Assembly: GCA_032622095.1 (NCBI GenBank)
Contig: CP136069.1
Location: forward strand, 158,461,043 to 158,525,042
DNA length: 64,000 nt
Origin: Siphonodentalium dalli
Taxonomy: Eukaryota; Mollusca; Scaphopoda; Gadilida; Siphonodentaliidae
Direction: 5' to 3'
The translations under genes were made by a program, and so were the position numbers. How positions within the stretch are numbered: position 1 is the first letter of the stretch; every line of letters begins with the position of its first letter. Below the pieces are notes generated by a model, which worked only from the letters and a program-made list of their open reading frames with translations, was not told the DNA's origin and did not search any database. This document shows, in pieces, positions 43,118 to 55,165 of this stretch.

Positions 43118-43698
43118 ACAATGAAGTTTGTGGTATATTAATAATTACAGTTTCAAACAAAAAGCAACAGCCATCAGCCTAACAACCTGTTCCCAGAGTC
43201 AAAGTATGGGTAAGTTACGTGCATTTGAAATCTGTTTTCATCTTAAATAATTACCACGCTTACATAATTATAGATTTAAAGTTTCCTCATATTTGAGAAA
43301 AGTATCGAGTTATTAATTCTCAGTCAGGCCTGAACAATGCAGCTCGTGGTATACTAATTATATACACTGTGTCCGGTTCAAACACAAAAGCAACAACTAT
43401 GGTGCGCGATACATGCGAAATGCCTGTAAAATAATGCATGGCAAATTTGTGAGTGTATGAACCATAACACAGTTTTTTTTTGGTGAAAATATTAAAGATT
43501 AACAGCGGAATTACTCAATTACAACAAAAAACGATTCAGTTATCCAAATTATTTATTTCATGCTGCATTGAATTGAGCGAATTGGACATATTCGGTTCCT
43601 CTAATTCGACAAACTACTCTCTGGAAATCCCGAATAATTGTTGATGTTGTGTCGCTTAATGACACTAGGTTTGAGTATTCCTCTCTCTTGAACACAGT
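43118..43698. other. No recognised feature
   Basis: AT-rich sequence leading to the TIR element, without coding or repeat character. Confidence 0.4.
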
Positions 43699-44589
43699 CG
43701 GCCGAATTCTGGTCCCTGGTCTAGACCAGGGTTTCATGTAAACTATAGTCTAGACCAGGCCGAAACCACGATGATCGCGATGTGTTACCCAGCTTCGAGG
43801 CGAGTAAGCTGGGATTATTGGTCAGCACTGGTCCGTATTCTCGTCTTTTTGAAACTCAGGTTTATGTAAACCAAGGTTTGCCTTCTTATTGTCATTCAAG
43901 CCTTTGTCGGTCTGTTCATAATTCGAACCATGTGGTAACGTACAAGTTCTGGTAACAGAAACATAAGTATTTTTTGGAAGCATTTATATTTATGTTAACC
44001 AAATTGTAATTGTGTTATATTTGTATGTCGTGTAGAGTAAAGATTATAATAATATATGAACTGGACAAGATTTAATATAATCCATAATTATGTGTGTTAT
44101 AGGTAATAGTCTGCAACTGAGACCTAGTCCCCCCCTGGTCTGAGATTTTTGTATAAACCGAGACTTGACCCTAAGACGAGAATAGCGAAGTCTGGTTTCG
44201 AGAATATATTTATGGTGCAGAACTCTATTACGGATTATTAGTTTGATTGTAAGCCAGTCATTCGCACGATGGTGAATAGTTTGAGCAATCACAAGCTGGC
44301 TTTTAACTGGACATTAGAAATGAACTTTTGTAACTGTGTTTTATATAATGTCACATACCATAACTGTAACAATCACGCGTGCGTGTACCCCGGCGATTTG
44401 CTGTGGATGAGCATGGGCGGCCCGGCATAACAGTGAATGGCACATCGGATTTTCATTTTCGTCTTACATCGCATGGGCGGGATGCTGGGCTTTCCCGGCG
44501 TATTCATAAAATTGACGTTGGAATGCTTCTTACTCGTACCGCCCATTAACGTAGTTTATTCCAGTATTTTGAACAAGAATAATACTGAT

Positions 44590-44790
44590 GTTTTAAGTAA
44601 TTTTATTTTAAACGTAAAGCAAACAAAAAACAGTAAAGACGAAAAAACAATTTACAAACAAAAAACAGAACCAGAAAACAAAATTACAAAAACAAAACAA
44701 ACAAAAAAACAAAAGAATTTTGTTTTTTCAAAACATTAAAATAAAATGAAAACAAAACAAAAATAGAAGAAAAAAATTCAAAATATATTA
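44590..44790 (+). repeat. A-rich low-complexity tract
   Basis: About 200 bases of AAACAAAAA-type sequence inside element P. A plus-strand frame that reads through it (44,437-44,739) is lysine-rich for this reason and is not a gene. Confidence 0.85.
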
Positions 44791-44880
44791 ATTTATGATT
44801 CTTTTATTTAAACGCATTTGCTGAAAAAGAAATACAAGAATGGAGTTTACTATCTTGTGTCCCTAGAAATCTCGGGGGCC

Positions 44881-45150
44881 CCGGTGGTTCAGTCGGTAGA
44901 GTGCCAGGTGTATTACACCGTCACATGCCGTCCAGCGCTGACGAAGCTGGTTCTAACCCCGTCATATGTAGGGTGGCCGTAATCGTGTATCTGGGCAAGT
45001 TTGTCAGTTGCTTTCCGGGGATCGGTGGTTTCTACACGCAGTGGGACGATTTCTCGGTGAAATTAAGCCTCTGCGTGGTCTTTCCTCCACCCGTAAAATT
45101 GACAACGTCGTGTGTGGCATAGCGGCTAGATCGACGATAAACCCTAACAA
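44881..45150 (+). mobile_element. tRNA-derived SINE, near full length
   Basis: Box A TGGTTCAGTCGGTAGAGTG and box B GGTTCTAACCCC are spaced as in a tRNA. Behind the tRNA-like head come GTGTATCTGGGCAAGTTTGT, then TTTCTACACGCAGTG, TTCTCGGTGAAATTAAGCCT and CTTTCCTCCACCCGTAAAA, all shared with 50,228-50,480. The tail is a run of AAACC-type words. Transcription would be by RNA polymerase III from the internal boxes. Confidence 0.88.
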
Positions 45151-45498
45151 ACCAAGCCAAACCCTAGAAATCTCTGAGAAATTCTTATTTTAACGTACAT
45201 TTTGTTAATCGTCCTTGTTCCAACAATATCTTACCATTTGGATTCTTGGGAATTGGAATGATGGCAACTGTTATATGTTTGGGTCGAGATTTAAAAGGGC
45301 GGTCTCTGAGACTGATTATTCGGTGCATGGGGAGGTGGTATAAACAATGTATAGCCACGTATATATATAGGCCATGGGTGGTTCCATCGGCTGTGAACAA
45401 CTAAGACATTTACTCAAACCGCTGACATCAAAATTGGTTATCATAATAAATAAACATAAAGGTAGGGTCGTGGCGACATGGGAACTTCGGGTGTCTCA

Positions 45499-45510
45499 CC
45501 CCCCCCCCCC
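45499..45510 (+). repeat. Poly-C tract (12)
   Basis: An uninterrupted C run within element P, copy 1. Confidence 0.95.
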
Positions 45511-45805
45511 AAACTTAGGATGGAGTGGATTGGAAATATGGACAACACCCCCACCATCCACGTGGAGACACTCTAATCGCATGCCTGTAAAGACGACACA
45601 CCGCACGTGTTCGGTGATAACCCGTTACATTAATGCTCAACTATTCGCGACGTGAACGCAGTCATATTGTTCGAGCACCAAGCGTCGTTGATTGAACAAT
45701 AATCCGCCTAATCTAATCGAGACCAGGTGGTTTCGCGAGACCAGGTCCAGACATGGAACACCGTGATTATTAGGGTGGTCTAGACCAGGGACCAAAATTC
45801 GGCCG

Positions 45806-46467
45806 AGTAAGTCTGTATCCAACGAATATGATTCGAGTTTAGATTGCAGAGTACGGTCCACTCCATTCGAAATGTCTCCTGCATCTTATATGTTATATAT
45901 GTGTATATGTGTCGTTGTCCGCTGTTTTCAGCCATTCGAACAATTTGGTGAATGCTGGAAGTCTCATACTATCGCATTGTCGACCGTTTTGGTTGGACTG
46001 TTAGTCCGTGTGCTGGTATGACCCCTCGCGCACCCACTACTTAACTTCTTTGGCATTTTCGTGCATTTTCATGTACCCAAATGTGTATTGTTCAGGAAAA
46101 GTGTTGTTAACAGCAAATATTGTGGGTCCTATTGTACCTACTGAGTCAAAGTTTAGCCTTACTCAGTTACCATTTTTTCCGATCATGATGGGGTGGGGGA
46201 TACAGTATCCCATATAAGTGATGTCATCATGATTGGATTTAAACAGATGATGTGTCATTGTGTATGAATCTGAATACCCTATACATTGGTAGAACAAAAT
46301 ATGAATTTGTCATTGCTGATGTCAACAGATGTCAAAAGGTCACGAAACGGCAACAAAAAATATAATAGTATGGGAGCTGATAGGCTAACTCCACACCACA
46401 GGACTTAACTTAACCATAAAAATTTCCTTCCTTCTTATGTCCCTCAACTTTTAAGCAATATTAAAAG
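45806..46467. other. No recognised feature
   Basis: Short frames only. No repeat or RNA gene was recognised between element P and the foldback arm. Confidence 0.4.
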
Positions 46468-47288
46468 TGGCCGCGTAGACACGAGGAAAGATGGCGTCCC
46501 AACATGGCCGCCGTTTTTAAGACGAGGAAGTATAAGTCAGTTTGATGCAAGTTAAAGGGAGACACTCTTGGTAAATGTATTATTGTGAAGCTGAGACAAA
46601 ATGCTACCTTTTTAGAAAAACGTTGGAACTCCCGCTTCAAGATGGCCACCAAAATGACCGCCGGAAACTTCACCAAAAATCACCATTGGGGTTTCTAATC
46701 ATATTTCAACACGAAATGAGCAGAACTGTGCTATTTAAGTGTGGCATACCATTACCTATGAATATTTCAACTCAATGGAACCAAAATTGTCACTTTGACT
46801 CTAAATGACTGCCAAAATGGCGGCCAAATTATGTAAAATGGTATCTATTGCATCAGCGTGCCCTGCAATCGCTTATAAGTTGTGGTTATTGAATAAAAAC
46901 TACTAAAATGCCTTCTATGCGTTGAATACTAACATTTTTACTGATTGACCGTGGTGTTAATTTTACTATTGTAACCACTGATTTACCAGAAATATTGGAT
47001 TTTTCTCGCAAATTTGACATCAAAATGGCAAAAATTAACTTTTCAGATTTGGTATCAAATATGTTTATTGTTTTGATCTGTCTTGAATGTTCACACAGAG
47101 TTTTTAGACCAAATTACTTAAGACGGCTTGCGAAATGGCAACCAAATTTGCTAAAAAAAAAATCACATATATCCCGAACATTATTCTCTGATGTTCCGAA
47201 AAGGGAGCAAATTGTGACTCACTTGGTTATTAAACATGTTACATAATCAACTTACAACTAAACGTTCTCTTCTGGTTGATCCAGTATT
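46468..47288 (+). mobile_element. Solo arm of foldback family Q
   Basis: The order of blocks is the same as in 59,095-59,945. It runs from AAGATGGCGTCC and ATAAGTCAGTTTGATGCAAG through GTGAAGCTGAGACA and TTGGAACTCCCG, to GCAACCGCTTA-like and TTGTGACTCACTTGGTTATT, ending TCTCTTCTGGTTG. It has no inverted partner nearby, so it is a single arm. Its right side is cut off by family M copy 7 at 47,297. ATGGC-type motifs are spaced about 150-170 bases, as in 4340-5480. Confidence 0.82.
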
Positions 47289-47296
47289 TAATTATC

Positions 47297-47565
47297 CAGC
47301 CTGTTCTTCCGAAAACCTCATATTATCTGCTTATAATATAATTTGTGGTAGGTAGTTATCTGCTTAGAGTCGCCTCATTTTGAGTCGATATTGTGCTGGA
47401 AATGAGATCACTTTAGTCACAGTATCAACTCATAATGAGGCGATTCTAAACAGATTATGTGCGGACAACGACATTTCTGGTCTACGCTCTTTAAAATATG
47501 TTATCATTGTGGCTCGCGCCATAAAACGAAATAACTGGTATGAGTCCATTATCTGGTTAGTTCAT
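47297..47565 (-). mobile_element. Family M, copy 7 (truncated)
   Basis: Starts CAGCCTGTTCTTCCGAAAAC, carries the hairpin (CGCCTCATTTTGAGTCGATA and its mirror) and GCGCCATAAAACGAAATAAC, then fades after TCCATTATCTGG without reaching the other end. Confidence 0.8.
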
Positions 47566-48738
47566 GGAGTGATTCTGAGCTTGTGTGTCGTACGTTTTGT
47601 TGTGGCACTTGGCGACAGGGTTCCATGACGTCTTGATTTGTGTATTTTCAGGTCATACTTGTATTTAGTTTTAAATTCGCATATATCACATGTTTCATTA
47701 TCCACCTGAACAGACTGTACTGTATGATGTCATTTTGGAAAGAACGAATACCTCGTTGGCACGTTGTGCCATTTATGCATGCACGCAGTACAGTAATCGG
47801 CGTTTTGCAAGTTTATGATCACAACTAAATTTATTGGAAAAAGAAAACAAACAGTATTTTTCATTATTTGAGCAAATGTGAACCATGATATCGTATTGAT
47901 TGATGTTGCATATATTAATTGACCAGCAAACGACGACCAGTTGACGGAGAAAAAACATAAATTGAAATGTAAATTGAGAGGAGCCTAATATGTAACCCGT
48001 ACAATATAGCAATTACCACCCTCCTTATTTGAAGTTTATAGGAGATCCGGGAAGCTGGGGCATCGGGGAAGGGCTTAATAAGTTGCAAAACAAAATTTGC
48101 CCTAACCCCTTTTGTATATTATAGATATCAAATAAATTTCAAGTCAAGTTGTATCAACTGATCTCATTAAAAAACCTGGCCTGACTCCGTTTCATCTCAT
48201 GTTATTGTACCGATTAACTACCAGGGATTCGGATTACAAGTTACTTCATTTTAAATGTATTTAGTCAATCGTACTAATCTCGTTGGTTGAACTTTATCGA
48301 ACAAAAACACGTTGTTTCCATATTTTGGGCTACAATGTTATTTCTTTCTGGAAGGTGACAGTCCCAACTCGCACGGCAGTAAATATATTGTAATTTGTAA
48401 TTTGCCGTCACAAGTGTTTAACGTTGACGTTTGATTGTGCGCATGTGCGCTGACAATTGCCATACTCATTTCCAACCCCGTTCTTCGTTGGTACAATCTC
48501 TTCAGGATCACATTGACGACTCAAGAAAATTGTAGAGGGTGTATTAAATAAGAGGCGTTTTAGATCTCATTATTTATATTTCCCAGTGCAGGACCACACT
48601 ATCACTCCATGTGCGTTGAACTCTTCAACTCATCGTCGATAATCCACCATTGCATTTGTATAGGGTGCGTTTATATTAGTTAAGTTCTGTGTACAGAAAT
48701 ATGTGAAGTCTTCTGTCACGGATTACTGTGATCACTAG
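47566..48738. other. No recognised feature
   Basis: No coding or repeat structure beyond short frames. Confidence 0.4.
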
Positions 48739-49636
48739 CGGCTGAATTCTGGTCCCTGGTCTTGACCAGGGTTTCATGTAAACTATAGTCTAGACCAGGC
48801 CGAAACCACGGTGATCGCCATGTGTTACCCAGCTTCGATGCGAGTAAGCTGGGATTATTGTTCAGCACTGGTCCGTATTCTCGTCTTTTTGAAACTCAGG
48901 TTTATGTAAACCATGGTTTGCCTTCGTATTGTCATTCAGTCCTGTGTCGGTCTGTTCACAATTCGAACCATGTGGTAACGTACAAGTTCTGGTAATAGAA
49001 ACATATGTATTTTTTGGAAGCATTTATCTTTATGTTAACCAAATAGGAATTTTGTTTTATTGATATGCCGTGTTGAAGAAAGATTATAATTATATATGAA
49101 CTGGACAAAATGTAATATAATCGATAATTATGTGTGTTATAGGTAATAGTCTACAACTGAGACCTAGTACCCCCCTGGTCTGAGATTTTTGTATAAACCG
49201 AGACTTGAACCTGAGACGAGAATACCTTTTTCTGTTTTCGCAGTAACGATACAGATTGGTAATTTGATTGTAAATCATGCGTGCGTTTATCTGGCTTTAC
49301 AGTGAAGTTTTATTTATAACATCCTTGCCGTGTTTGAACGCATATTACCGTTAGATGGATTAAGTAAGATTTTCGTGCTATTATTTCTAATATGTTATCG
49401 ATGGGTTTGGTTGACAGTAGTTGATAGTAGTTTTGCAATCGGAACGTAATCCGCATTGGATGGGGGTGTCTTTCGTTCCGTGTTTCTGAAATTAATTGAG
49501 GTCAGAGCTAGTTTTGATAGTATTAATTCATCATTTTAGAATAAATTATTGCTGGACTGGATATACAATATAACAGCAAAAACTCTCAAAATTATATTAA
49601 GACAGAACGAAAAATTGTGGTTCAAAATAAGGAAAT

Positions 49637-49654
49637 CCCCCCCCCCCCCCCCCC
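49637..49654 (+). repeat. Poly-C tract (18)
   Basis: The longest C run in the window, inside element P copy 2. Confidence 0.95.
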
Positions 49655-50010
49655 AACAATATATATTTACACACTAAGTGTTGTCATCACTAAATCCAGC
49701 ATTCTGATTGATCGGCGCCCACGTGGCTAGCTGCAGTTATTTCTCGGTGAATGCGCAACGCATCATGACACCAAGCTAATAACACCATCGATACGTCATT
49801 GGGTTTGGAAAGACGAACGCGTAATGTTTTGGGCGCATTTGGACTCGCGCAGGATTGACTTAATACATCATCGGGTTTCAATATGAAGAGAAATTGTTCC
49901 TATTAACTTTTGCCAAGGGTGCTATTGGGTATTTTGGGCTGATCTTGTCGCGATACACTTTTCGATTTAAATACATTTACAAAAGTGGCTTTTTCGCTAA
50001 ATGTATATAA

Positions 50011-50175
50011 ATATAAGGATTAACTGTCATGTGGACTATTTTTATGGAGATGTAACCGTGAGGTAAGTGGTCATAACTTGTATGTAAAACCCTTCGGGTT
50101 TTACACAAGTTATTTCCACTTACCTCACGGTTACATCTCCATAAAAACAGTCCACATGACAGTTAATCCTTATAT
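50011..50175. repeat. Near-perfect hairpin element (165 bp)
   Basis: ATATAAGGATTAACTG, then the CATGTGGACT block and GGAGATGTAACCGTGAGGTA, are mirrored around AAACCCTTCGGGTTT (centre 50,094). The arms are about 78 bases with only a few mismatches, and there is no spacer. It is nested in element P copy 2 and absent from copy 1. Confidence 0.92.
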
Positions 50176-50227
50176 AGTTGGTTCTTGATCTGAACAAACA
50201 ATATTTTACACTATACATTGATTGTAA

Positions 50228-50480
50228 AGGGCGCCGGTGGTCCCGTCGGTAGAATGCTCTGGGCATTATGCCCGCCATTTGCCATCTAGGGCTGACGAAG
50301 CTGGTTCGAATGCCGACATTCGGATCCACTCTAAGTGAGGATAATCTTATTCGTGTATCTGGGCAAGTTTGTCGGTCCCTTTCCGGTGTCGGTATTTCTA
50401 CACACAGCGGAGTGTTTCTCGGTGAATTTAGTCTCTGCGTAGACTTTCCTCCACCCGTAAAACTGACAACGTCGTGACAT
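50228..50480 (+). mobile_element. tRNA-derived SINE, second long copy
   Basis: A decayed box A (TGGTCCCGTCGGTAGAATG) and a good box B (GGTTCGAATGCC), then the same body as the 44.88 kb copy: GTGTATCTGGGCAAGTTTGT, TTCTCGGTGAATTTAGTCTC, CTTTCCTCCACCCGTAAAA, GACAACGTCGTG. Confidence 0.88.
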
Positions 50481-50790
50481 CAGCATAGGGGTGAGAAATC
50501 CACACCACCCCTGCCCCGTGATCCATGTCGAACGGCGACAGCATACAGATACCTCTATACAACACGGATATAAGCCGCTTTCACGTGCATGCTCAGGTTT
50601 GGAGACACCAACACACCAACCTCGATGCAGCGCTCAGCACGCTTTTGTCCATAGATTGTCATTGATTGTCGTTGATTGTACAACAATGCACCGATCCCAG
50701 CTTGTGACCAGGTGGTTTCGCGAGACCAAGTCCTGACATGGAACACCGTGATTATTAGGGTGGTCTAGACCTGAGACCAGAATTTAGCCG

Positions 50791-51289
50791 AACATGATTA
50801 CTGGTAGTGAACGCGCGGTCATCAACACTCTGGTAATGGATAATTCACTACGAGTTCTCTCCAGTTTAGACCAGGAAAAACAAAATGAATCCACAATCAG
50901 CAGACCAAAGCGAGTTGATCTATGTCGCACAGGGACGTGCCTATAATGTCTCCGTGAGGGGGTGGTTGCACATTGGATTTTTCATCTGCACATCCCCCCT
51001 TGAACCAGACCAACCCCACGAGCTTGCATTATTTCATTCGCACCCCTACACTTGAGTATTTATTTTTCGCAACTTTTCTCTCACATGCCTGGGTGGTCGC
51101 GGTATCCGTATCCTGTTCTGAGTGGGTAAGTAGTCATGTAGTCAATAATCAGTTGGAGATACATAATCAACTGGGTAGATTATATAGGTCTGAGCAAATT
51201 ATGACATCTGCTAATGCCAAAATCTATATGATCTAGTGGTCTAACTCGTGGGAAATTAGCGTTTTCTAAGTTATTTTTAAACTAGTGTC
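50791..51289. other. No recognised feature
   Basis: CAGGGACGTGCCTATAATGT at about 50,932 echoes phrases of repeat E. Nothing else seen. Confidence 0.4.
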
Positions 51290-51470
51290 TCGATCCCTTT
51301 AGCTTTTGCTGCACCTGGGGCAGGATCATACACAACCATGATCGGTCCGGTGTGAGCATTTCGAAATACGAACATGAAAATCGCAAAATCCTATTATCTA
51401 GATTGGCCTCCAGCTTTCCAAGTTTTTGAAATTTCCAAGTTGACACCCCCTAATTTCGACGAACTACACG
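51290..51470. repeat. Dispersed repeat family E, copy 3
   Basis: Has the GGTCCGGTGTGAG, GAAATACGAACATGAAAATC, CCAGCTTTCCAAG and TTGACACCCCCTAAT blocks in the same order as 8185-8480. Confidence 0.6.
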
Positions 51471-52358
51471 AGCATTGACCATTGATACTGAACATGATGC
51501 GAAATTTTGGAAAGCTTTGACGCCATTTCAAAAACGGAGTGTCGCTCTGCGATTTCTTGCCTCTGGTTACGAAGCGAGTTTCCGATGTCGACTCAGAAAT
51601 ATGCAAAATCGTCCAATATGTTTGCTCGGCCATATAAAATATACCAAGTACTTGTGTGATCACTTAGCGAACCGTCTGATGCCATGGAATAGCTTAATAC
51701 GTGTGTTGATCTAACACAGATTAAGCACGTATATAATATAATATACGTCAGCCCCGAGTAATGATTAATCAAATCCGGTTTGGCTATCGCAATGCCTCCG
51801 TGTTAACCGTGACTTATAAACGCGAACGATTACCGTTTTATTTATGTGTACATTTCTATATCTAAACGTTTACAGATTATCACCAATGTAAACGCACCCG
51901 TAACGAACGTATTCAGCGAGAGACATTTTTTTCCAACTTATTACGCATTATAAATGAAATGATAAAATTCTGACAGTGGTATACTATCAAGAGGACAAAA
52001 TTGTTAAAATTCCTGCATAATTTCCGGTGTCGGTATACACGGTGATCATATTTAATTCAAAACTGATCCTTGTGTAGAAAGTGTGACATGAATATTGTTA
52101 ACGTCATTTCATTTAGTAACCGCACTGGATACCTCCTTAATTTCTAAGAAGACACAATCAGTTATGTTCACTCCCGCGACGACGGCTTCTTGAACAGTTT
52201 GTGCAAATCAGTTATTAATATTAATAGAAGTTAGCTCGAATATTTACACTTCTGGTGATTGTTTTTGGAGGGCCACACTGACAGATACAATTAAACCTTA
52301 ATTTATCGGGTTCAAGAGATGAATTCCGAAGACAAAAATAACATCAAGTGTTATACCC
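51471..52358. other. No recognised gene
   Basis: A 79-codon plus-strand frame (51,475-51,714) has reasonable composition but no domain that I recognise. Otherwise AT-rich. Confidence 0.35.
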
Positions 52359-52535
52359 CAACATAACCTCGTTCATATAGGAGCATATTAGACCTATATA
52401 TTCACATATTTATATTGGACATATTTGATTCTAAAATAAGCACAAAATGCAATATTACCCGTTATTCCGGGTTATGGCGAGGGCCCCAATGAAAACACAT
52501 TTAAAAGAGCGTGCATTTGGTAAGTCGATTTATAG
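52359..52535 (+). mobile_element. Family M, copy 8 (left half, decayed)
   Basis: CAACATAACCTCG, GATTCTAAAATAAGCA, ACCCGTTATTCCG, ATGGCGAGGGCCCC and AAAAGAGCGTGCATTTGG follow the family order, but with many changes, and the hairpin half is missing. Confidence 0.7.
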
Positions 52536-54993
52536 GTTCACATAGATCGTAATTCAGATTCAAATAATGCCGATATGTGTCTACTTGTATTTTTTAAATA
52601 AGTTCATTATGAGCTTATTTCAGTGTGTATTTCAGTGATCTTTATGATTTGAAATTGCACTCAAATTGAACCACACCGACAGGTCTGGCCGCTGTAGAAC
52701 TGAGGCATGCAAAAAAGGTTCTTAAATAACGTCATTTGTGATGCACTACTCAGTGACATGAACACGTCTTACTCTTCGAATTTACTTTAGTTTTATTAAC
52801 ACTGAGTACAGTTATCCGAATTGAGGATTTTGTCATAAATCTATTGATATACCTTCTAAAGCTCGGAACATCAAATATCAAATATAATTTGAGGAATCGG
52901 AAGATGGAAGAAATTACCAAATTATAATGACAATACGATATGTAAACATATGGGTAATATTCAAGAGACGAATACCATTTAGATATTATTTGCAATCATT
53001 TGGATGACATCCCGAAACAATATATCCCCGAATTATTTTGGAAGAAATCATTGAGCGAGAAATTCCATTCTATCATATCCCATCAAAATATAAACCTCGT
53101 GGAAAGAAAGAGTATGTATTCATAAGTTGTGGTTTTAACAAGTTGTCCTATTCCATATGGACGGAATCAGACAGTTTCATGTATTATTATGGGTGAACAC
53201 TTGTAATTATCCTATTAATTTTATCGCATATTATCGTGTAATCTTATTTATATACTCATGCATATTTGTACAGAATTGAGATGACCAATGATGAACGTGA
53301 TGTCCGCAATATGTGTACATACTGAATATACGGTTTCATTTTCATGTGTGACTTTGCAATATATCAATCAAAGAAATACGTAGAATAGAAATACTTGTTG
53401 CTCAAAGAGTTATAATGAAGCAAACATTCATTTGTTTTCATAAATGATGTTCGTAAATTGTTTTGAAGATATCTTGGCTGAATTAGGGCGATTAGGTTGG
53501 AATGATTCTAGAAATGAATGAAATACATACATGTACATAGTTTTGTGACATTTTTATACGCTGCCAATCGAAAATAAAGTAAATGCTATAGTGATAAATT
53601 GTTTGTGTTAAACTAATTCTAACTTCATTCCTAAATTCAGAAAAAATAACGAATTATTGTGCAGTATCTGATGAGAAGAAATTATCTACTGAGACTTGTT
53701 GATGCCACCAAATCCGTCAGCCATGCTCTAGTAAGATGTTCTAAGTGTAGTCTGGACCACATGTCAGAAAACAGGTGTGAAAATATGTCGGTGTTTAAAA
53801 ATAATTACATTTGAATATGACGGGCCCCAGTGTTGCACTGAAGCTGGAAATATCACAATGGACGATAAATGTATGGATGGAACTAAATTGTTGGATGTCA
53901 GGGCTATTTCGTTTATATTACTGTTGTATTTTACACAGTAAGGGCGTGAATCGTGAATATATTCGCTCCTCTTGTATAACCGATCCTCTGCTATAGTCTG
54001 CTCCAGTTACCGGTGTTCAAAGTAGAGTATTTGCCTCACTTGTGGGAGAGAATTAGAAGGCAACTAGTAATGCTTACAGGCTGTTTTTACAGAGTGTACA
54101 ATGTCTGTACATCAACAGTAAATGCGTGTATGGCTCTGTATTACATGTCCCCACTATCACATTACATACACTTGAATTTAATAGTTTTGCGGTTCATATT
54201 TAATATTTTATTCAACACACCAGAAACTGATACAATATAAACAATCAACAGATATACAGAACAAATATATTTTATCTCCCAAACGTGAATCTCTTAATAT
54301 AGTAATGGACCACATATGGCCTTGATCCGTTCGATAAAGTTTTTCAGACCCAAACTATATAATTATAAAGATATATGATTGTATAATAATTATTCGGCTG
54401 GTGTGTTGGAAATATAACTAAAATACAATTACGTAGTCATGAAGTGTATCTCAGCAGATTGTATTGAGAAAATATTTTTTTAATATTGAATATATCTCAT
54501 ATAATTGCTCTTCTAACTTCTCCAGCTACTATCTTTTAATCCTTTGCTTTAATTGGCATACCATGCTTTCTTTTTAGTTCATGAAAGTCAAAATGAATTA
54601 TATCACATTACACATCATTACTTACAATTTAATTTAATAGTTCAAGTTTATTATTTTATTCAACATATAAATATGATTATATAAGCAATGAATATTCAAC
54701 AGTTCAAATAAATTCCAAATAATATTTTTCATTCAATATGTGAAGTTCTTAATGTAGTAGTGTAGAATATATCACAATGATCCGTTCGATTTTAGTTTTT
54801 CAGAACGAAAAAAGAACAGTTATAGCAATTATTCTTGTGGTGATTGTACTGCAGACACCTACTTATGCAGGAGGTATATCACTGCAAAGCTTCATGAAGA
54901 TATTAGTTTTTAAATATTCTAAATATATCATGGAATTGTTCTCATAACTGCTGCCGCTTCTGCCATTTAATTCTTTGCTTTAAATTGCTATAC
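52536..54993. other. No recognised feature
   Basis: Nearly 2.5 kb of AT-rich DNA with no domain, RNA gene or repeat that I can support. AACATATAAATATGA-type phrases around 54,650 and 57,715 suggest a faint old duplication. Confidence 0.4.
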
Positions 54994-55165
54994 ATAGAGG
55001 ATACCTGCGGTTCTCGAGTGAATACCAAAATTACATCATGAGTGGATACAGTGGAATATAACTATTCCCACGAGCGGCCTTGGCCGCGAGTGGGAATAGT
55101 TATATTCCAATGTAGCCACGAATGAGGTAATTCTGGTATTCACTCGAGAACCGCAGGTATTCTAT
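54994..55165. repeat. Near-perfect hairpin element (172 bp)
   Basis: ATAGAGGATACCTGCGG at the left is mirrored by CCGCAGGTATTCTAT at the right. Inner blocks TTCTCGAGTGAATACCA, GGAATATAACTATTCCCA and CGCGGCCAAGGCCGC-like sequence face each other around 55,080. The arms are about 85 bases with essentially no loop. Confidence 0.9.

Larger units (their letters stand above)
43699..45805. mobile_element. TIR element P, copy 1 (2.1 kb, carries a SINE)
   Basis: CGGCCGAATTCTGGTCCCTG with GTCTAGACCA at the left is mirrored at the right (TGGTCTAGACCAGGGACCAA, then AATTCGGCCG). AGT is present outside both ends and may be a 3-base target duplication. Its first 490 bases are about 93% like 48,739-49,229, and the last 100 are also shared with that copy. 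The centre contains a SINE, an A-rich tract and a C tract, and no transposase-like frame. A 3-base duplication would fit PIF/Harbinger-type elements, but that is a guess. Confidence 0.82.
48739..50790. mobile_element. TIR element P, copy 2 (2.05 kb, carries a SINE and a hairpin)
   Basis: The left end CGGCTGAATTCTGGTCCCTG and the right end (reverse complement CGGCTAAATTCTGGTC) match copy 1. The first 490 bases and last 100 are shared with 43,699-45,805. The interior differs: it has an 18-base C tract, a 165-base palindrome and a SINE. No transposase frame is visible and the target duplication is unclear. Confidence 0.8.
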
